This document shows, piece after piece, positions 1-7,664 of a DNA stretch of 14,336 nucleotides; the stretch's first letter is position 1, and every line of letters starts with the position of its first letter. The position numbers and the translations under genes are program-made. A model generated the notes under the pieces. That model worked only from the letters and a program-made list of their open reading frames with translations. It did no database searches and was not told where the DNA came from. Source of the DNA: JAFKKS01 sp039808325 (GTDB taxonomy: Bacteria; Pseudomonadota; Alphaproteobacteria; Rhizobiales; Xanthobacteraceae); contig JBDHSU010000107.1 of the NCBI GenBank assembly GCA_039808325.1, forward strand, positions 1-14,336. Direction: 5' to 3'.

Positions 1-2247
1 GGCCACGAGGTGGATGAGGTCGGCGGCGACGACGAGGACGACGTCGTCGAGTCGGTCGGCGGCGCCGACGCCTTCGAGGAGGTGCAGGAGCGCATGCCGC
101 GCATGCGCCGGCAGTACAAGATTCAAGAAGTCATCAAGCGCCGGCAGGTGATGCTGGTGCAGGTGGTGAAGGAAGAGCGCGGCACCAAGGGCGCGGCGCT
201 GACCACGTATCTCTCCCTCGCCGGCCGCTACTCGGTGCTGATGCCGAACACCGCGCGTGGCGGCGGCATCTCCCGCAAGATCACCAGCGCCGAGGACCGC
301 AAGCGCCTGAAGCAGATCGCGACCGACCTCGAAGTGCCGGAAGGCATGGGCGTGATCCTGCGCACGGCCGGCGCCAACCGCACCAAGGCCGAGGTCAAGC
401 GCGACTTCGAGTATCTGCTGCGGATGTGGGAGCAGGTGCGCGACCTGACCCTGAAATCGTCGGCCCCGAAGCTCGTCTACGAGGAGGGCTCGCTGGTCAA
501 GCGCTCGATCCGCGACCTCTACAACAAGGACATCGACGAAGTCGTCGTCGCCGGCGACGAGGCCTATCGCGAGGCCAAGGACTTCATGCGCATGCTCATG
601 CCGAGCCATGCGAAGAACGTGAAGCCCTACAAGGACAGCCAGCCGCTCTTCACCCGCTCCGGGATCGAGAGCCAGCTCGACGCGATGTTCTCGCCCGTCG
701 TACAGCTTCGTTCCGGCGGCTATCTGGTGCTGAACCAGACCGAGGCCCTGGTCGCGATCGACGTGAACTCCGGCCGCGCGACGCGCGAGCACCATATCGA
801 GGACACCGCGCTCAAGACCAACCTCGAAGCGGCGGAGGAAATCTCGCGCCAGCTTCGCCTGCGCGATCTCGCCGGCCTCGTCGTCATCGATTTCATCGAC
901 ATGGACGAGAACCGCAACAACCGCGCGGTCGAACGCAAGCTGAAGGAATGCCTCAAGCACGACCGCGCGCGCATCCAGGTCGGCCGCATCTCGCATTTCG
1001 GCCTCATGGAAATGTCGCGCCAGCGCCTGCGCTCGAGCATGCTGGAAAGCTCGACCGAGAAGTGCCCGCATTGCGGCGGCACCGGGCACATCCGCTCGGT
1101 CTCCTCGGTGACGCTGCAACTGCTGCGATCGCTCGAGGAAATGCTGCTCAAGGGCGCGACGCACAATCTCGTCGCCCGCACCAATTCCGAGGTGGCGCTC
1201 TATGTCCTCAATCACAAGCGCGCGCATCTGCACGATCTCGAGGACCGCTTCCAGATCGCCATCACCGTCAACGCCGACGCGACGCTGAACGGACAGCAGC
1301 CCTTCATCGTCGAGCGCGGCGAGCAAGTGCATAGCGTCGAGGACGCGCGCGCCATCGCCGCGCGCCCGGGCAACGTCGCCATCGCGCCGCCCGAGGACGA
1401 GGACGACGATCTGGACGAGATGGCCGAGGCCGTCGAGTCCGGATTCGAGTCGGATCAAGAGGCCGACTCCGCCCTTGAAGCGCGCGCGGCGTCCGATGAC
1501 GGCGCGCACGGCGACGGCGAGGAGGACAACGGCGGCAAGCGGCGGCGGCGGCGACGACGGCGCGGGCGCCGCGGCGGCAGCGAAACGGCCGCCGGCGACG
1601 ACGCGAACGGCCACGCCGATACGCCCGCGCAGGACGAGCAGGACGACGACACGGCGGAAACGCCGCCCGACACCATGCAGGGCGAACCGCCGCTCGCCGC
1701 GGGCGAGGACGGCGAGCGCCGCCGCCGCCGGCGCGGACGGCGCGGCGGACGCCGCAATCGGCGCGAGCACGAGGGCGAGGCGCGCCCCGCTACGGAGACG
1801 CAGGCTGCGGGCGATTGGCAGGAATGGGCCGCGCAGCCGCAATCGGACGACGCCGGGCCGTCGATAGCGACATCGCCAGCGTCCGAAGCATTCGACGCCG
1901 CCGAGCCGCCGCAGGAGCAGGAACCGCGCCATCAGCCGACGGGCTTCGAGCCGGCCGTGCCTGAGCCGCATCAGCCCGCGCAGCACGCGCCGCAGCCGGC
2001 GCCGGTCGTCACTCCGATCGAAACGACGCCCGCGGTCGAGCAGGTGCCGGTCCGCCGCCGCTCGACCGTCCGCGAGCCCGCTCCGAGCATCGGCGGTTCT
2101 TTCGACAGCCCGGCGACGGCAGCGCCGCCCGCCTTGGTGCCGGAGATCACGCCCGCGCCGACGGCGCAGGAGAGCGAGGCGCCCCCCACGGAAAGCAAAC
2201 CCCGCCGCGCCGGCTGGTGGTCGCGAAATATCCTCGGGAAAGGCTGA
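1..2247 (+). CDS. rne: Ribonuclease E/G, 5' end missing
   Basis: Endoribonuclease that starts mRNA decay and processes rRNA; in this family the C-terminal tail scaffolds a degradosome. The frame is open from base 1, so this is the C-terminal ~748 residues; most of the N-terminal S1 RNA-binding domain lies off the left edge. The first ~35 residues are an acidic stretch of the type inserted in the S1 domain of alphaproteobacterial RNase E. Then come the 5'-sensor/RNase H-like part, the nuclease core with AIDVNSGR (codon 760 is the Asp) and IDFIDMDENR (near 886-906), two residue motifs known to bind the catalytic metal, and the zinc-link CPHCGGTG (Cys codons 1063 and 1072) used for dimer formation. 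After about base 1390 the tail is low-complexity: acidic runs, two arginine-rich patches (1537-1578 and 1717-1764), a Pro/Ala/Gln-rich linker, and the end RAGWWSRNILGKG. The family assignment is very secure; degradosome partners cannot be told. Confidence 0.96.
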   Translation, partial: GHEVDEVGGDDEDDVVESVGGADAFEEVQERMPRMRRQYKIQEVIKRRQVMLVQVVKEERGTKGAALTTYLSLAGRYSVLMPNTARGGGISRKITSAEDRKRLKQIATDLEVPEGMGVILRTAGANRTKAEVKRDFEYLLRMWEQVRDLTLKSSAPKLVYEEGSLVKRSIRDLYNKDIDEVVVAGDEAYREAKDFMRMLMPSHAKNVKPYKDSQPLFTRSGIESQLDAMFSPVVQLRSGGYLVLNQTEALVAIDVNSGRATREHHIEDTALKTNLEAAEEISRQLRLRDLAGLVVIDFIDMDENRNNRAVERKLKECLKHDRARIQVGRISHFGLMEMSRQRLRSSMLESSTEKCPHCGGTGHIRSVSSVTLQLLRSLEEMLLKGATHNLVARTNSEVALYVLNHKRAHLHDLEDRFQIAITVNADATLNGQQPFIVERGEQVHSVEDARAIAARPGNVAIAPPEDEDDDLDEMAEAVESGFESDQEADSALEARAASDDGAHGDGEEDNGGKRRRRRRRRGRRGGSETAAGDDANGHADTPAQDEQDDDTAETPPDTMQGEPPLAAGEDGERRRRRRGRRGGRRNRREHEGEARPATETQAAGDWQEWAAQPQSDDAGPSIATSPASEAFDAAEPPQEQEPRHQPTGFEPAVPEPHQPAQHAPQPAPVVTPIETTPAVEQVPVRRRSTVREPAPSIGGSFDSPATAAPPALVPEITPAPTAQESEAPPTESKPRRAGWWSRNILGKG

Positions 2248-2259
2248 CAGGCCCCTCCG

Positions 2260-4317
2260 ATGCAAAGCCGATGGAGCGACAGCGAGGCCCGTCGCGCCAT
2301 CGCCCACTACGGCGGGCAAGGCTTAAGCGAAGCGGTGGCGCTGCGCGTCTACACGACGCGCCTGCTCGGCGCCGATCCGCGTCTCGTCCTGCATGGCGGC
2401 GGCAACACCTCCGTCAAGACGCGGATGCCCGACCTGCTCGGCGCCGAGACCGACGTGCTCCGCGTCAAGGGCTCGGGCTGGGACATGGCCGTGATCGAGC
2501 CGCCGGGACTGCCGGCGGTGCGGCTTGCGCCGCTGCTCGCGCTGCGCGGACGCGACGCCCTCTCCGATGAGGACATGGTGCGCATCCAGCGCGCCAATCT
2601 CCTCGACCCGATGGCGCCCAATCCGTCGGTCGAGACGCTGCTGCATGCGTTCCTGCCGCACGCCTTCGTCGACCACACGCATGCGACGGCGCTGCTCAGC
2701 CTGATCGATCAGCCGAACGGCACGGACATCGCGCGCGAGGTCTACGGCGCGCGCGTCGGCATCGTGCCTTACGCGATGCCGGGCTTCGCGCTGGCGAAGA
2801 AGGCCGCCGCGGTCTACGACGCCGATCCCGCCGTCGAAGGCCTGGTGCTCGACAAGCACGGCCTCTTCAGCTTCGGCGCGAACGCGCGCGAATCCTATGA
2901 ACGCACCGTCGCGCTCGTCACCCTGGCGGAAGAGCGCCTCACACGCGGTCGCAAGACGTTCAAATTGGCGGCGCTGCCGCAGGACGCCGCGCGGCTCGCG
3001 GATGTCGCGCCGATCGTGCGCGGCGCCTGCAGCCTCGCGGACGAAGGTGACGAGGGCGCGTGGCACCGCCCGGTGCTCGACTTCCGCGCCGGCGAGCGCA
3101 TTCTCACATTCGCCGGCGGCGAGGAGGTCGCGCGCTACGCCAATGCCGGCGTGGTGACGCCCGACCACACCATCCGCACCAAGAACTGGCCGCTGATCCT
3201 GCCGCCGGTGGCGCATGGCGATCTCGCGGAATTCCGCGCCGGCGCGCGCGCCGCGGCGACCGCCTTCGTCGCCGGCTATCGCGCCTACTTCGCCACCCAC
3301 AATGCGCGCACCGGCGGAACGAAGCGCATGCTCGATCCCCTGCCCCGCGTCGTGCTCGTACCGGGGCTTGGCCTGTTCGGCCTCGGCCGCTCGAAGATCG
3401 AGGCGAAGATCGTGGCCGACCTCGCCGAGGCCGCGGCCGAGACGATCCTCGACGCCGAGGCGATCGGCCGCTTCGAGGCGATCGGCGAGGCCGACATGTT
3501 CGACATGGAATACTGGTCGCTGGAGCAGGCGAAGCTCGGCAGCGCGTCACGGAAGCCTCTCGCCGGCCAGGTCGCGGTGATCACCGGCGCGGGCGGCGCG
3601 ATCGGTACGGCGACGGCGAAGGCGTTCGCGGCGGCGGGCGCCGAGGTCGCGCTTCTCGATCGCGATATCGGCGCGGCGCAGGCGGCGGCGAGAGCGCTCG
3701 GCGGCGCGGCGCTCGCCGTGCCGTGCGACGTGACGGACGCCGCCTCGGTGCGCGAAGCGTTCGCCCGCGTGGTCGAGACTTTCGGCGGCGTCGATATCGC
3801 CGTGTCGAACGCGGGCGCCGCCTGGCAGGGCCGTATCGGCGAGGTCGACGAGCAGGTGCTGCGCGACAGCTTCGAGCTCAATTTCTACGGCCACCAGCGC
3901 GTGGCGCAGAGCGCCGTGCGCATCATGCGCGCGCAGGGCACCGGCGGCTGCCTCCTCTTCAACGTCTCGAAGCAGGCGGTGAATCCCGGACCGAATCTCG
4001 GCCCCTACGGGCTGCCGAAAGCGGCGACCTTGCTGCTGGTGCGGCAATACGCGCTGGAATACGGCGCCGACGGCATCCGCGCCAACGCGGTCAACGCCGA
4101 CCGCATCCGCTCCGGCTTGCTCACCGAGGCTTTCATCGCGCAACGCGCGAAAGCGCGCGGCGTGAGCGAGGCCGAATACATGCGCGGCAACCTGCTGGCG
4201 CGCGAGGTGACGGCGGACGACGTGGCGCAGGCGTTCCTGCATCAGGCACTGGAATTGAAGACCACCGGCGACGTGACGACCGTCGACGGCGGCAACATCG
4301 CCGCGGCGTTGCGGTAG
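2260..4317 (+). CDS. Bifunctional class II aldolase / short-chain dehydrogenase (RhaD-YuxG type)
   Basis: A 685-residue fusion. Residues ~20-240 are a class II aldolase/adducin domain: N-terminal LHGGGNTSVK, the metal-site motif DHTHA (D138, H139, H141) and KHGLFSFG. Residues ~435-685 are a short-chain dehydrogenase: nucleotide motif TGAGGAIG (442-449), SNAGA, catalytic S570, Y583 and K587 (YGLPK, with Ser 13 residues before Tyr) and C-terminal VDGGN. The family is usually described as splitting a sugar 1-phosphate such as rhamnulose-1-phosphate and oxidising the aldehyde product, and ~680-700 residues is its usual length. Substrate is not shown here: no rhamnose transport, isomerase or kinase genes are nearby, so the name should stay general. 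The ATG lies 12 bases after the rne stop, with GGGAAAGG inside the rne end as the only Shine-Dalgarno-like run (about 16 bases away, poor spacing), so it may be read through from rne. A second ATG at 2271 is an alternative start. Confidence 0.92.
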   Translation: MQSRWSDSEARRAIAHYGGQGLSEAVALRVYTTRLLGADPRLVLHGGGNTSVKTRMPDLLGAETDVLRVKGSGWDMAVIEPPGLPAVRLAPLLALRGRDALSDEDMVRIQRANLLDPMAPNPSVETLLHAFLPHAFVDHTHATALLSLIDQPNGTDIAREVYGARVGIVPYAMPGFALAKKAAAVYDADPAVEGLVLDKHGLFSFGANARESYERTVALVTLAEERLTRGRKTFKLAALPQDAARLADVAPIVRGACSLADEGDEGAWHRPVLDFRAGERILTFAGGEEVARYANAGVVTPDHTIRTKNWPLILPPVAHGDLAEFRAGARAAATAFVAGYRAYFATHNARTGGTKRMLDPLPRVVLVPGLGLFGLGRSKIEAKIVADLAEAAAETILDAEAIGRFEAIGEADMFDMEYWSLEQAKLGSASRKPLAGQVAVITGAGGAIGTATAKAFAAAGAEVALLDRDIGAAQAAARALGGAALAVPCDVTDAASVREAFARVVETFGGVDIAVSNAGAAWQGRIGEVDEQVLRDSFELNFYGHQRVAQSAVRIMRAQGTGGCLLFNVSKQAVNPGPNLGPYGLPKAATLLLVRQYALEYGADGIRANAVNADRIRSGLLTEAFIAQRAKARGVSEAEYMRGNLLAREVTADDVAQAFLHQALELKTTGDVTTVDGGNIAAALR

Positions 4318-4396
4318 GCCTCAATCCGTCATCCTGAGGCGCGAGCGCGTCAACGCCGAGCCTCGAAGGACGACGGCTGGGGTTGGGGCGCAGCCC
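4318..4396. repeat. Palindromic intergenic repeat (copy A) between convergent genes
   Basis: The 79-base gap between the convergent aldolase and protease genes is almost filled by an imperfect palindrome. CCGTCATCCTGAGGC (4326-4340) pairs with GCCTCGAAGGACGACGG (4360-4376), leaving one A/G change and two extra bases. It belongs to the same family as the elements at 8508-8561, 9862-9902 and 9917-9954 (shared CATCCTGAGG and CTCGAAGGA arms). As RNA on either strand it would fold into a long hairpin, so it could help end transcription from both sides, but no run of T follows. Such short dispersed palindromes are common in Rhizobiales. Confidence 0.75.
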
Positions 4397-5428
4397 CTAC
4401 TTCCCAGCGGCCACCCCGTTCCGCCGCTCCAGCGGGCGCAGCGTGAATTCGCGCGATCGCCCGAGACGCAGCACCTCGACGGTGACGTCGCGGCCGATGC
4501 GCTCGGCATTGAGCAGGCGGATGAGATCGTCGACGCCGGTCACGGCCAAGCCGTCGAGCCGCACCACGATGTCGCCCGACAATAAGCCCGCTTCCGAGGC
4601 GGGGCCGCCCTGCTCGCTCGCCGCCACCATTGCGCCGAAGCCGGTGGTGAGCCCCGCCGCGTGCGCGTGACGCCGCGGGATCGGCACCGTCTGCCCGGCG
4701 ATGCCGATCGACGCGCGCCGCACCCGCCCGTGTTGCAGGAGCTCGCTCAGCACGAAGTTCGCGGTGTTGGAGGCGATCGCGAAGCAGATGCCCTGCGCGC
4801 CCATGATCACCGCGGTGTTGATGCCGATGACCTCGCCGCGCGAGGAGACGAGCGGGCCGCCGGAATTGCCGGGATTGAGCGCCGCGTCGGTCTGCAGCAC
4901 GTCCTCGATCAGCCGCCCGTTGCGCGCGCGGATGGAGCGGCCGAGCGCCGAGATGACGCCGGCCGTCACCGTGAATTCGAAGCCGAGCGGATTGCCGATG
5001 GCGACGACGAGTTGCCCGCGCCGCAGCACCTTGGAATCGCCGATGGCCGCGGTGGGGAGATTGCGCGCGGCGCTCGCACGCAGAAGCGCGAGGTCGGTGT
5101 CGGCATCCTCGCCGAGCACCTGCGCCTCCATCACGCGTCCCTCGGCGTCGGCGATGCGCACCTCGCGCGCGCCGTCGACGACGTGGCTGTTGGTGAGAAC
5201 GAGACCGTCCGGCGAGATGACGACGCCGGAACCGACGCCGCCGCTCCCCTGCCCGCCGGCGGCGCGGCGCGTGTCGACGCGCACGACGGCCGGCCCGACG
5301 CGATCGGTCACGCCGACGACGGCATTCGAGTAGGCATCGAGCAGCGCGGCGTCGGAGTCAGGCGCCGCGGCGGCCGGGAATTCTTCGTGCTCCGCGCGCG
5401 CGGAGACGTCTGACGTAAAATCGAGCAT
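4397..5428 (-). CDS. HtrA/Deg-type serine protease with one PDZ domain
   Basis: Trypsin-like protease of the HtrA/Deg family, which degrades or refolds damaged proteins. From the ATG at 5428 it is 343 residues. The catalytic triad is visible: H82 in LTNSHVV, D112 in DADTDLALL and S189 in LNPGNSGGPL. A single PDZ domain follows (~240-335; GLLSGDIVVRLDGLAV). DegP has two PDZ domains; DegS-like members have one. The N-terminus (MLDFTSDVSARAEHEEFP) is polar, with neither a signal peptide nor a membrane anchor, and extending to the longer start at 5494 does not supply one, so a cytoplasmic location is likely unless export is unusual. No good ribosome binding site precedes 5428, so the start is less sure; a GTG at 5443 is possible. 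It lies 88 bases downstream of the DUF1275 gene on the same strand and could be the third gene of that run. Which HtrA orthologue it is cannot be decided. Confidence 0.9.
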   Translation of the reverse strand: MLDFTSDVSARAEHEEFPAAAAPDSDAALLDAYSNAVVGVTDRVGPAVVRVDTRRAAGGQGSGGVGSGVVISPDGLVLTNSHVVDGAREVRIADAEGRVMEAQVLGEDADTDLALLRASAARNLPTAAIGDSKVLRRGQLVVAIGNPLGFEFTVTAGVISALGRSIRARNGRLIEDVLQTDAALNPGNSGGPLVSSRGEVIGINTAVIMGAQGICFAIASNTANFVLSELLQHGRVRRASIGIAGQTVPIPRRHAHAAGLTTGFGAMVAASEQGGPASEAGLLSGDIVVRLDGLAVTGVDDLIRLLNAERIGRDVTVEVLRLGRSREFTLRPLERRNGVAAGK

Positions 5429-5516
5429 GGAAACGCCAATCACTTGGGGGGATCGGCCGCTTATGTAGGGCTCAACCGGCGCGAGGGAAGGCATGCCCGC
5501 CCCGCTCCTCCCCCGC

Positions 5517-6254
5517 TCACATCCCAGGCATGCGCGCGTGGCGCAGCGACCAGCCGAACAGGCCGGCGAGGATCGCCAGCGGGACAGCCAGGGCGTGGAA
5601 GGCGAACCTCTCGTAGCCCAGCCCGCCCACCAGGGTGCCGATGAGGAAGCCGAGGACGAGCGGCAACAGCCGGAACAGCCGGCGACGCGCGCTCGCGAAC
5701 GCCTCCCTCGCCGCCTCGTCGCCGGGCACGCGCCGGCTCGCCCGCCATGTCATCGCGGTCTGCGTCACGTCGATGGCGAGCTGCGTGGTGTTGGTCGTCA
5801 TCACGTTGGTCGAGGCGTAGCCGTGCAGGACGAGACGCACGGTCGCGCTTTGCAAGCCCATGGCCGCGAGGCCGAGGAGAGCGGCGGCAACGGCCGCGGG
5901 TTCGTTCGGATCATTGAACGGGGCGAGCGCCGCGCCGATCCCGGCGAAGCCGCCGACCGCCAGGATTTCCAGGGCAAGCGTCGCCGGCAGGCCGGTGCGG
6001 CCACGACGCCGGGCCATCGTGACGATCACCGTCGCCAAGACGCCGGCGAGGAAGAAGACGGGAATCGCGGCGACCTTGACGAAGACGCCGTGGTCGCGCG
6101 TGACGAGCTGCGCCCCCGCGACGACGAAGCTTCCGGTCACCTGTGCGACGAACAGCCCGAAAAGCGCGAGCAGCGTACAGGCGTCGATGAAGCCGGCGGC
6201 CAGGCTGAGCAGCACCGGCACCGCGAGCGGGATCGGCGCATGCTTCACGGCCAC
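5517..6254 (-). CDS. DUF1275 (YoaK-like) membrane protein
   Basis: A 245-residue inner-membrane protein of the YoaK/DUF1275 family, whose function is unknown. Around six hydrophobic segments can be seen: residues ~8-28, 31-50, 58-80, 90-110, 118-140 and a C-terminal pair ~190-235. Family landmarks are present: AGFIDACT near the N-terminus, the variant TGSFVVAGAQL in place of the usual TGN motif, GLQSATVR, and NVMTTNTTQLAIDV. The charged loop at ~168-190 (Arg-rich) should face the cytoplasm. The GTG start at 6254 directly follows the TAG of the aminotransferase gene (TAGGTG), so the two are probably translationally coupled. A second in-frame GTG at 6248 is better placed behind AAGGGG, 9 bases upstream, and may be the real start. 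Fold and family are sure; function is open. Confidence 0.9.
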   Translation of the reverse strand: MAVKHAPIPLAVPVLLSLAAGFIDACTLLALFGLFVAQVTGSFVVAGAQLVTRDHGVFVKVAAIPVFFLAGVLATVIVTMARRRGRTGLPATLALEILAVGGFAGIGAALAPFNDPNEPAAVAAALLGLAAMGLQSATVRLVLHGYASTNVMTTNTTQLAIDVTQTAMTWRASRRVPGDEAAREAFASARRRLFRLLPLVLGFLIGTLVGGLGYERFAFHALAVPLAILAGLFGWSLRHARMPGM

Positions 6255-7436
6255 CTACCCCTTCTTCAGCCAGCGGGCGATGCGCTCGACCGCCTCATGC
6301 ATCTCCGCCGCCGAGCCGGCGTAGCAGAAGCGCACGAAATGCCGTCCGCGCGTCGGGTCGAAGTCGAGGCCCGGCGTCGCCGCGACGCCGGCGTTCTCCA
6401 GCATCGCGGTCGCGAAGGCGAGGCTGTCGTCGCTGAACGGCGCGGTGTCGGCATAGAGATAAAAAGCCCCGTCGACCGGCAGGATCTCCTTGAAGCCCGC
6501 GGCGGGAAGGCCGCGCAGCAGGATCCGCCGGTTCTCCTCGTAGCCGTGCTTGATCGCCTCCATCTCCTCGCGTCCGTCGAACGCGGCTTCCGCCGCCACT
6601 TGCGACAGGGTCGGCACCGAGATCGCGAGGTTCTGCTGCAGCCGTTCGGTGGGACGCACCAGTTCCTCCGGCACCACCATCCAGCCGACGCGCCAGCCGG
6701 TCATGCAGAAATATTTCGAGAACGAGTTGATCACCGTCGCGCGGTCGCTGAACGCCGCCGCCGTCTCGGCCGGGAAGGCATAGTCCAGCCCGTGATAGAT
6801 CTCGTCGGAGATGACGCGGATGTCCTCGGCCTCGGCCGCCTCGATCAGACGCCGCAACGCCTCGCCGGTCATCATCGTGCCGGTGGGGTTGGCCGGGCTC
6901 GCGACGATCACGCCCTTGAGCGGCGCCTCGCGATGCGCGGCGATCAGCGCCTCGGGCGTGAGCGCCCAGCGCGTCGCCGCATCGGTTTCGATCAGCACCG
7001 GCGCGCAGCCGAGCGCGGTGAGGATGTGGCGGTACGGCGGGTAGCCGGGCGACGCCATCGCCACCCGGTCGCCCGGCGCGAACAATGCGAGGAACGCCAG
7101 GATGAACCCGCCGGACGAGCCGGTGGTGATCACGATCCGCTCGGCGTCGAGATCGATGCCGTGGGCGTCCTTGTAATGCCGCGCGATCCGCGCGCGCAGC
7201 GAAGGAATGCCGAGCGCCGCCGTATAGGCCACACGCCCGCTCGCGAGCGCCGCTTGCGCCGCCGCCCGCGCGACCGCCGGAGCCGGTGCGACAGGTTGTC
7301 CGACCTCCATGTGGACGACACGCCCGCCGGCGGCCTCGATTCGGGCGGCGGCGGCCATCACATCCATCACCATGAAGGGGGGAACGTCCCCGCGTGCCGA
7401 GGGCGAAAGCAGCCGCCGCGCCGTATTCACAAGCAT
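6255..7436 (-). CDS. Class I/II PLP-dependent aminotransferase
   Basis: A 393-residue fold-type I aminotransferase that moves an amino group between an amino acid and a 2-oxo acid using pyridoxal phosphate. Visible residues: N183 in PANPTGT, D211 and Y214 in SDEIYHG, the PLP-binding lysine K241 in NSFSKYF followed by TGWRVGW, and the substrate-carboxylate arginine R369 in HFVRFCYA. Length fits the aspartate/alanine aminotransferase class. The start at 7436 (MLVNTARRLL) is chosen because AGGAG (7445-7449) lies 8 bases upstream; the frame stays open to 7571, but the extra 45 residues look like untranslated leader. The amino acid substrate cannot be inferred. It heads a minus-strand run with the DUF1275 gene (stop and start abutting) and perhaps the HtrA-like gene, and is divergent from the dsbA-like gene. 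Confidence 0.94.
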   Translation of the reverse strand: MLVNTARRLLSPSARGDVPPFMVMDVMAAAARIEAAGGRVVHMEVGQPVAPAPAVARAAAQAALASGRVAYTAALGIPSLRARIARHYKDAHGIDLDAERIVITTGSSGGFILAFLALFAPGDRVAMASPGYPPYRHILTALGCAPVLIETDAATRWALTPEALIAAHREAPLKGVIVASPANPTGTMMTGEALRRLIEAAEAEDIRVISDEIYHGLDYAFPAETAAAFSDRATVINSFSKYFCMTGWRVGWMVVPEELVRPTERLQQNLAISVPTLSQVAAEAAFDGREEMEAIKHGYEENRRILLRGLPAAGFKEILPVDGAFYLYADTAPFSDDSLAFATAMLENAGVAATPGLDFDPTRGRHFVRFCYAGSAAEMHEAVERIARWLKKG

Positions 7437-7492
7437 TCCTTTGTCTCCTGGCCCGGCGCCCGCGCCCCGCTGCCGCCGCAATTCCTGGGATA

Positions 7493-7505
7493 TGTCGGCC
7501 CGACA
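7493..7505. promoter_or_regulatory. Candidate operator palindrome in a divergent promoter region
   Basis: TGTCGGcCCGACA is a perfect 6+6 inverted repeat with a one-base centre. It lies in the 228-base gap between the divergent aminotransferase and dsbA-like genes, 57 bases from the aminotransferase start. Size and symmetry suit a dimeric regulator, but in such GC-rich DNA a 12-base palindrome may arise by chance, and no regulator gene is next to it. The rest of the gap shows no confident promoter. Confidence 0.3.
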
Positions 7506-7664
7506 AACAGGGGCGACAATGCATCCGCCCTCGTCCGCAGCCGACCATAGGGGCCGCCGGGCGCCCTTCACAAGGACGTGTCCGATCCCCAGATGCGCGG
7601 ACTGATATCCATTCGTTCAGGCCTTCCCTACAAAATCCGGCCGAGTCGCAGCAAGGAACACCAG

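Noticed and set aside
1455..1757. A minus-strand frame with Pro/Arg/Ser runs opposite the RNase E tail
   Set aside because: It is only the reverse reading of the acidic and arginine codon repeats.
3060..4337. A 425-codon plus-strand frame overlapping the aldolase/dehydrogenase
   Set aside because: It is an arginine-rich out-of-frame reading of the dehydrogenase half, whose real frame has intact Rossmann and Ser-Tyr-Lys motifs.
5493..7550. A 685-codon open frame on the plus strand, rich in Arg, Asp, His and Gly
   Set aside because: It lies opposite the DUF1275 and aminotransferase genes, which have clear family motifs. Its composition is that of an antisense frame in GC-rich DNA, and it has no domain I recognise.
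7566..7664. Longer N-terminus of the dsbA-like protein from GTG 7578 or ATG 7593
   Set aside because: It would place 24-29 polar residues ahead of a clean signal peptide, whereas ATG 7665 has a good ribosome binding site.
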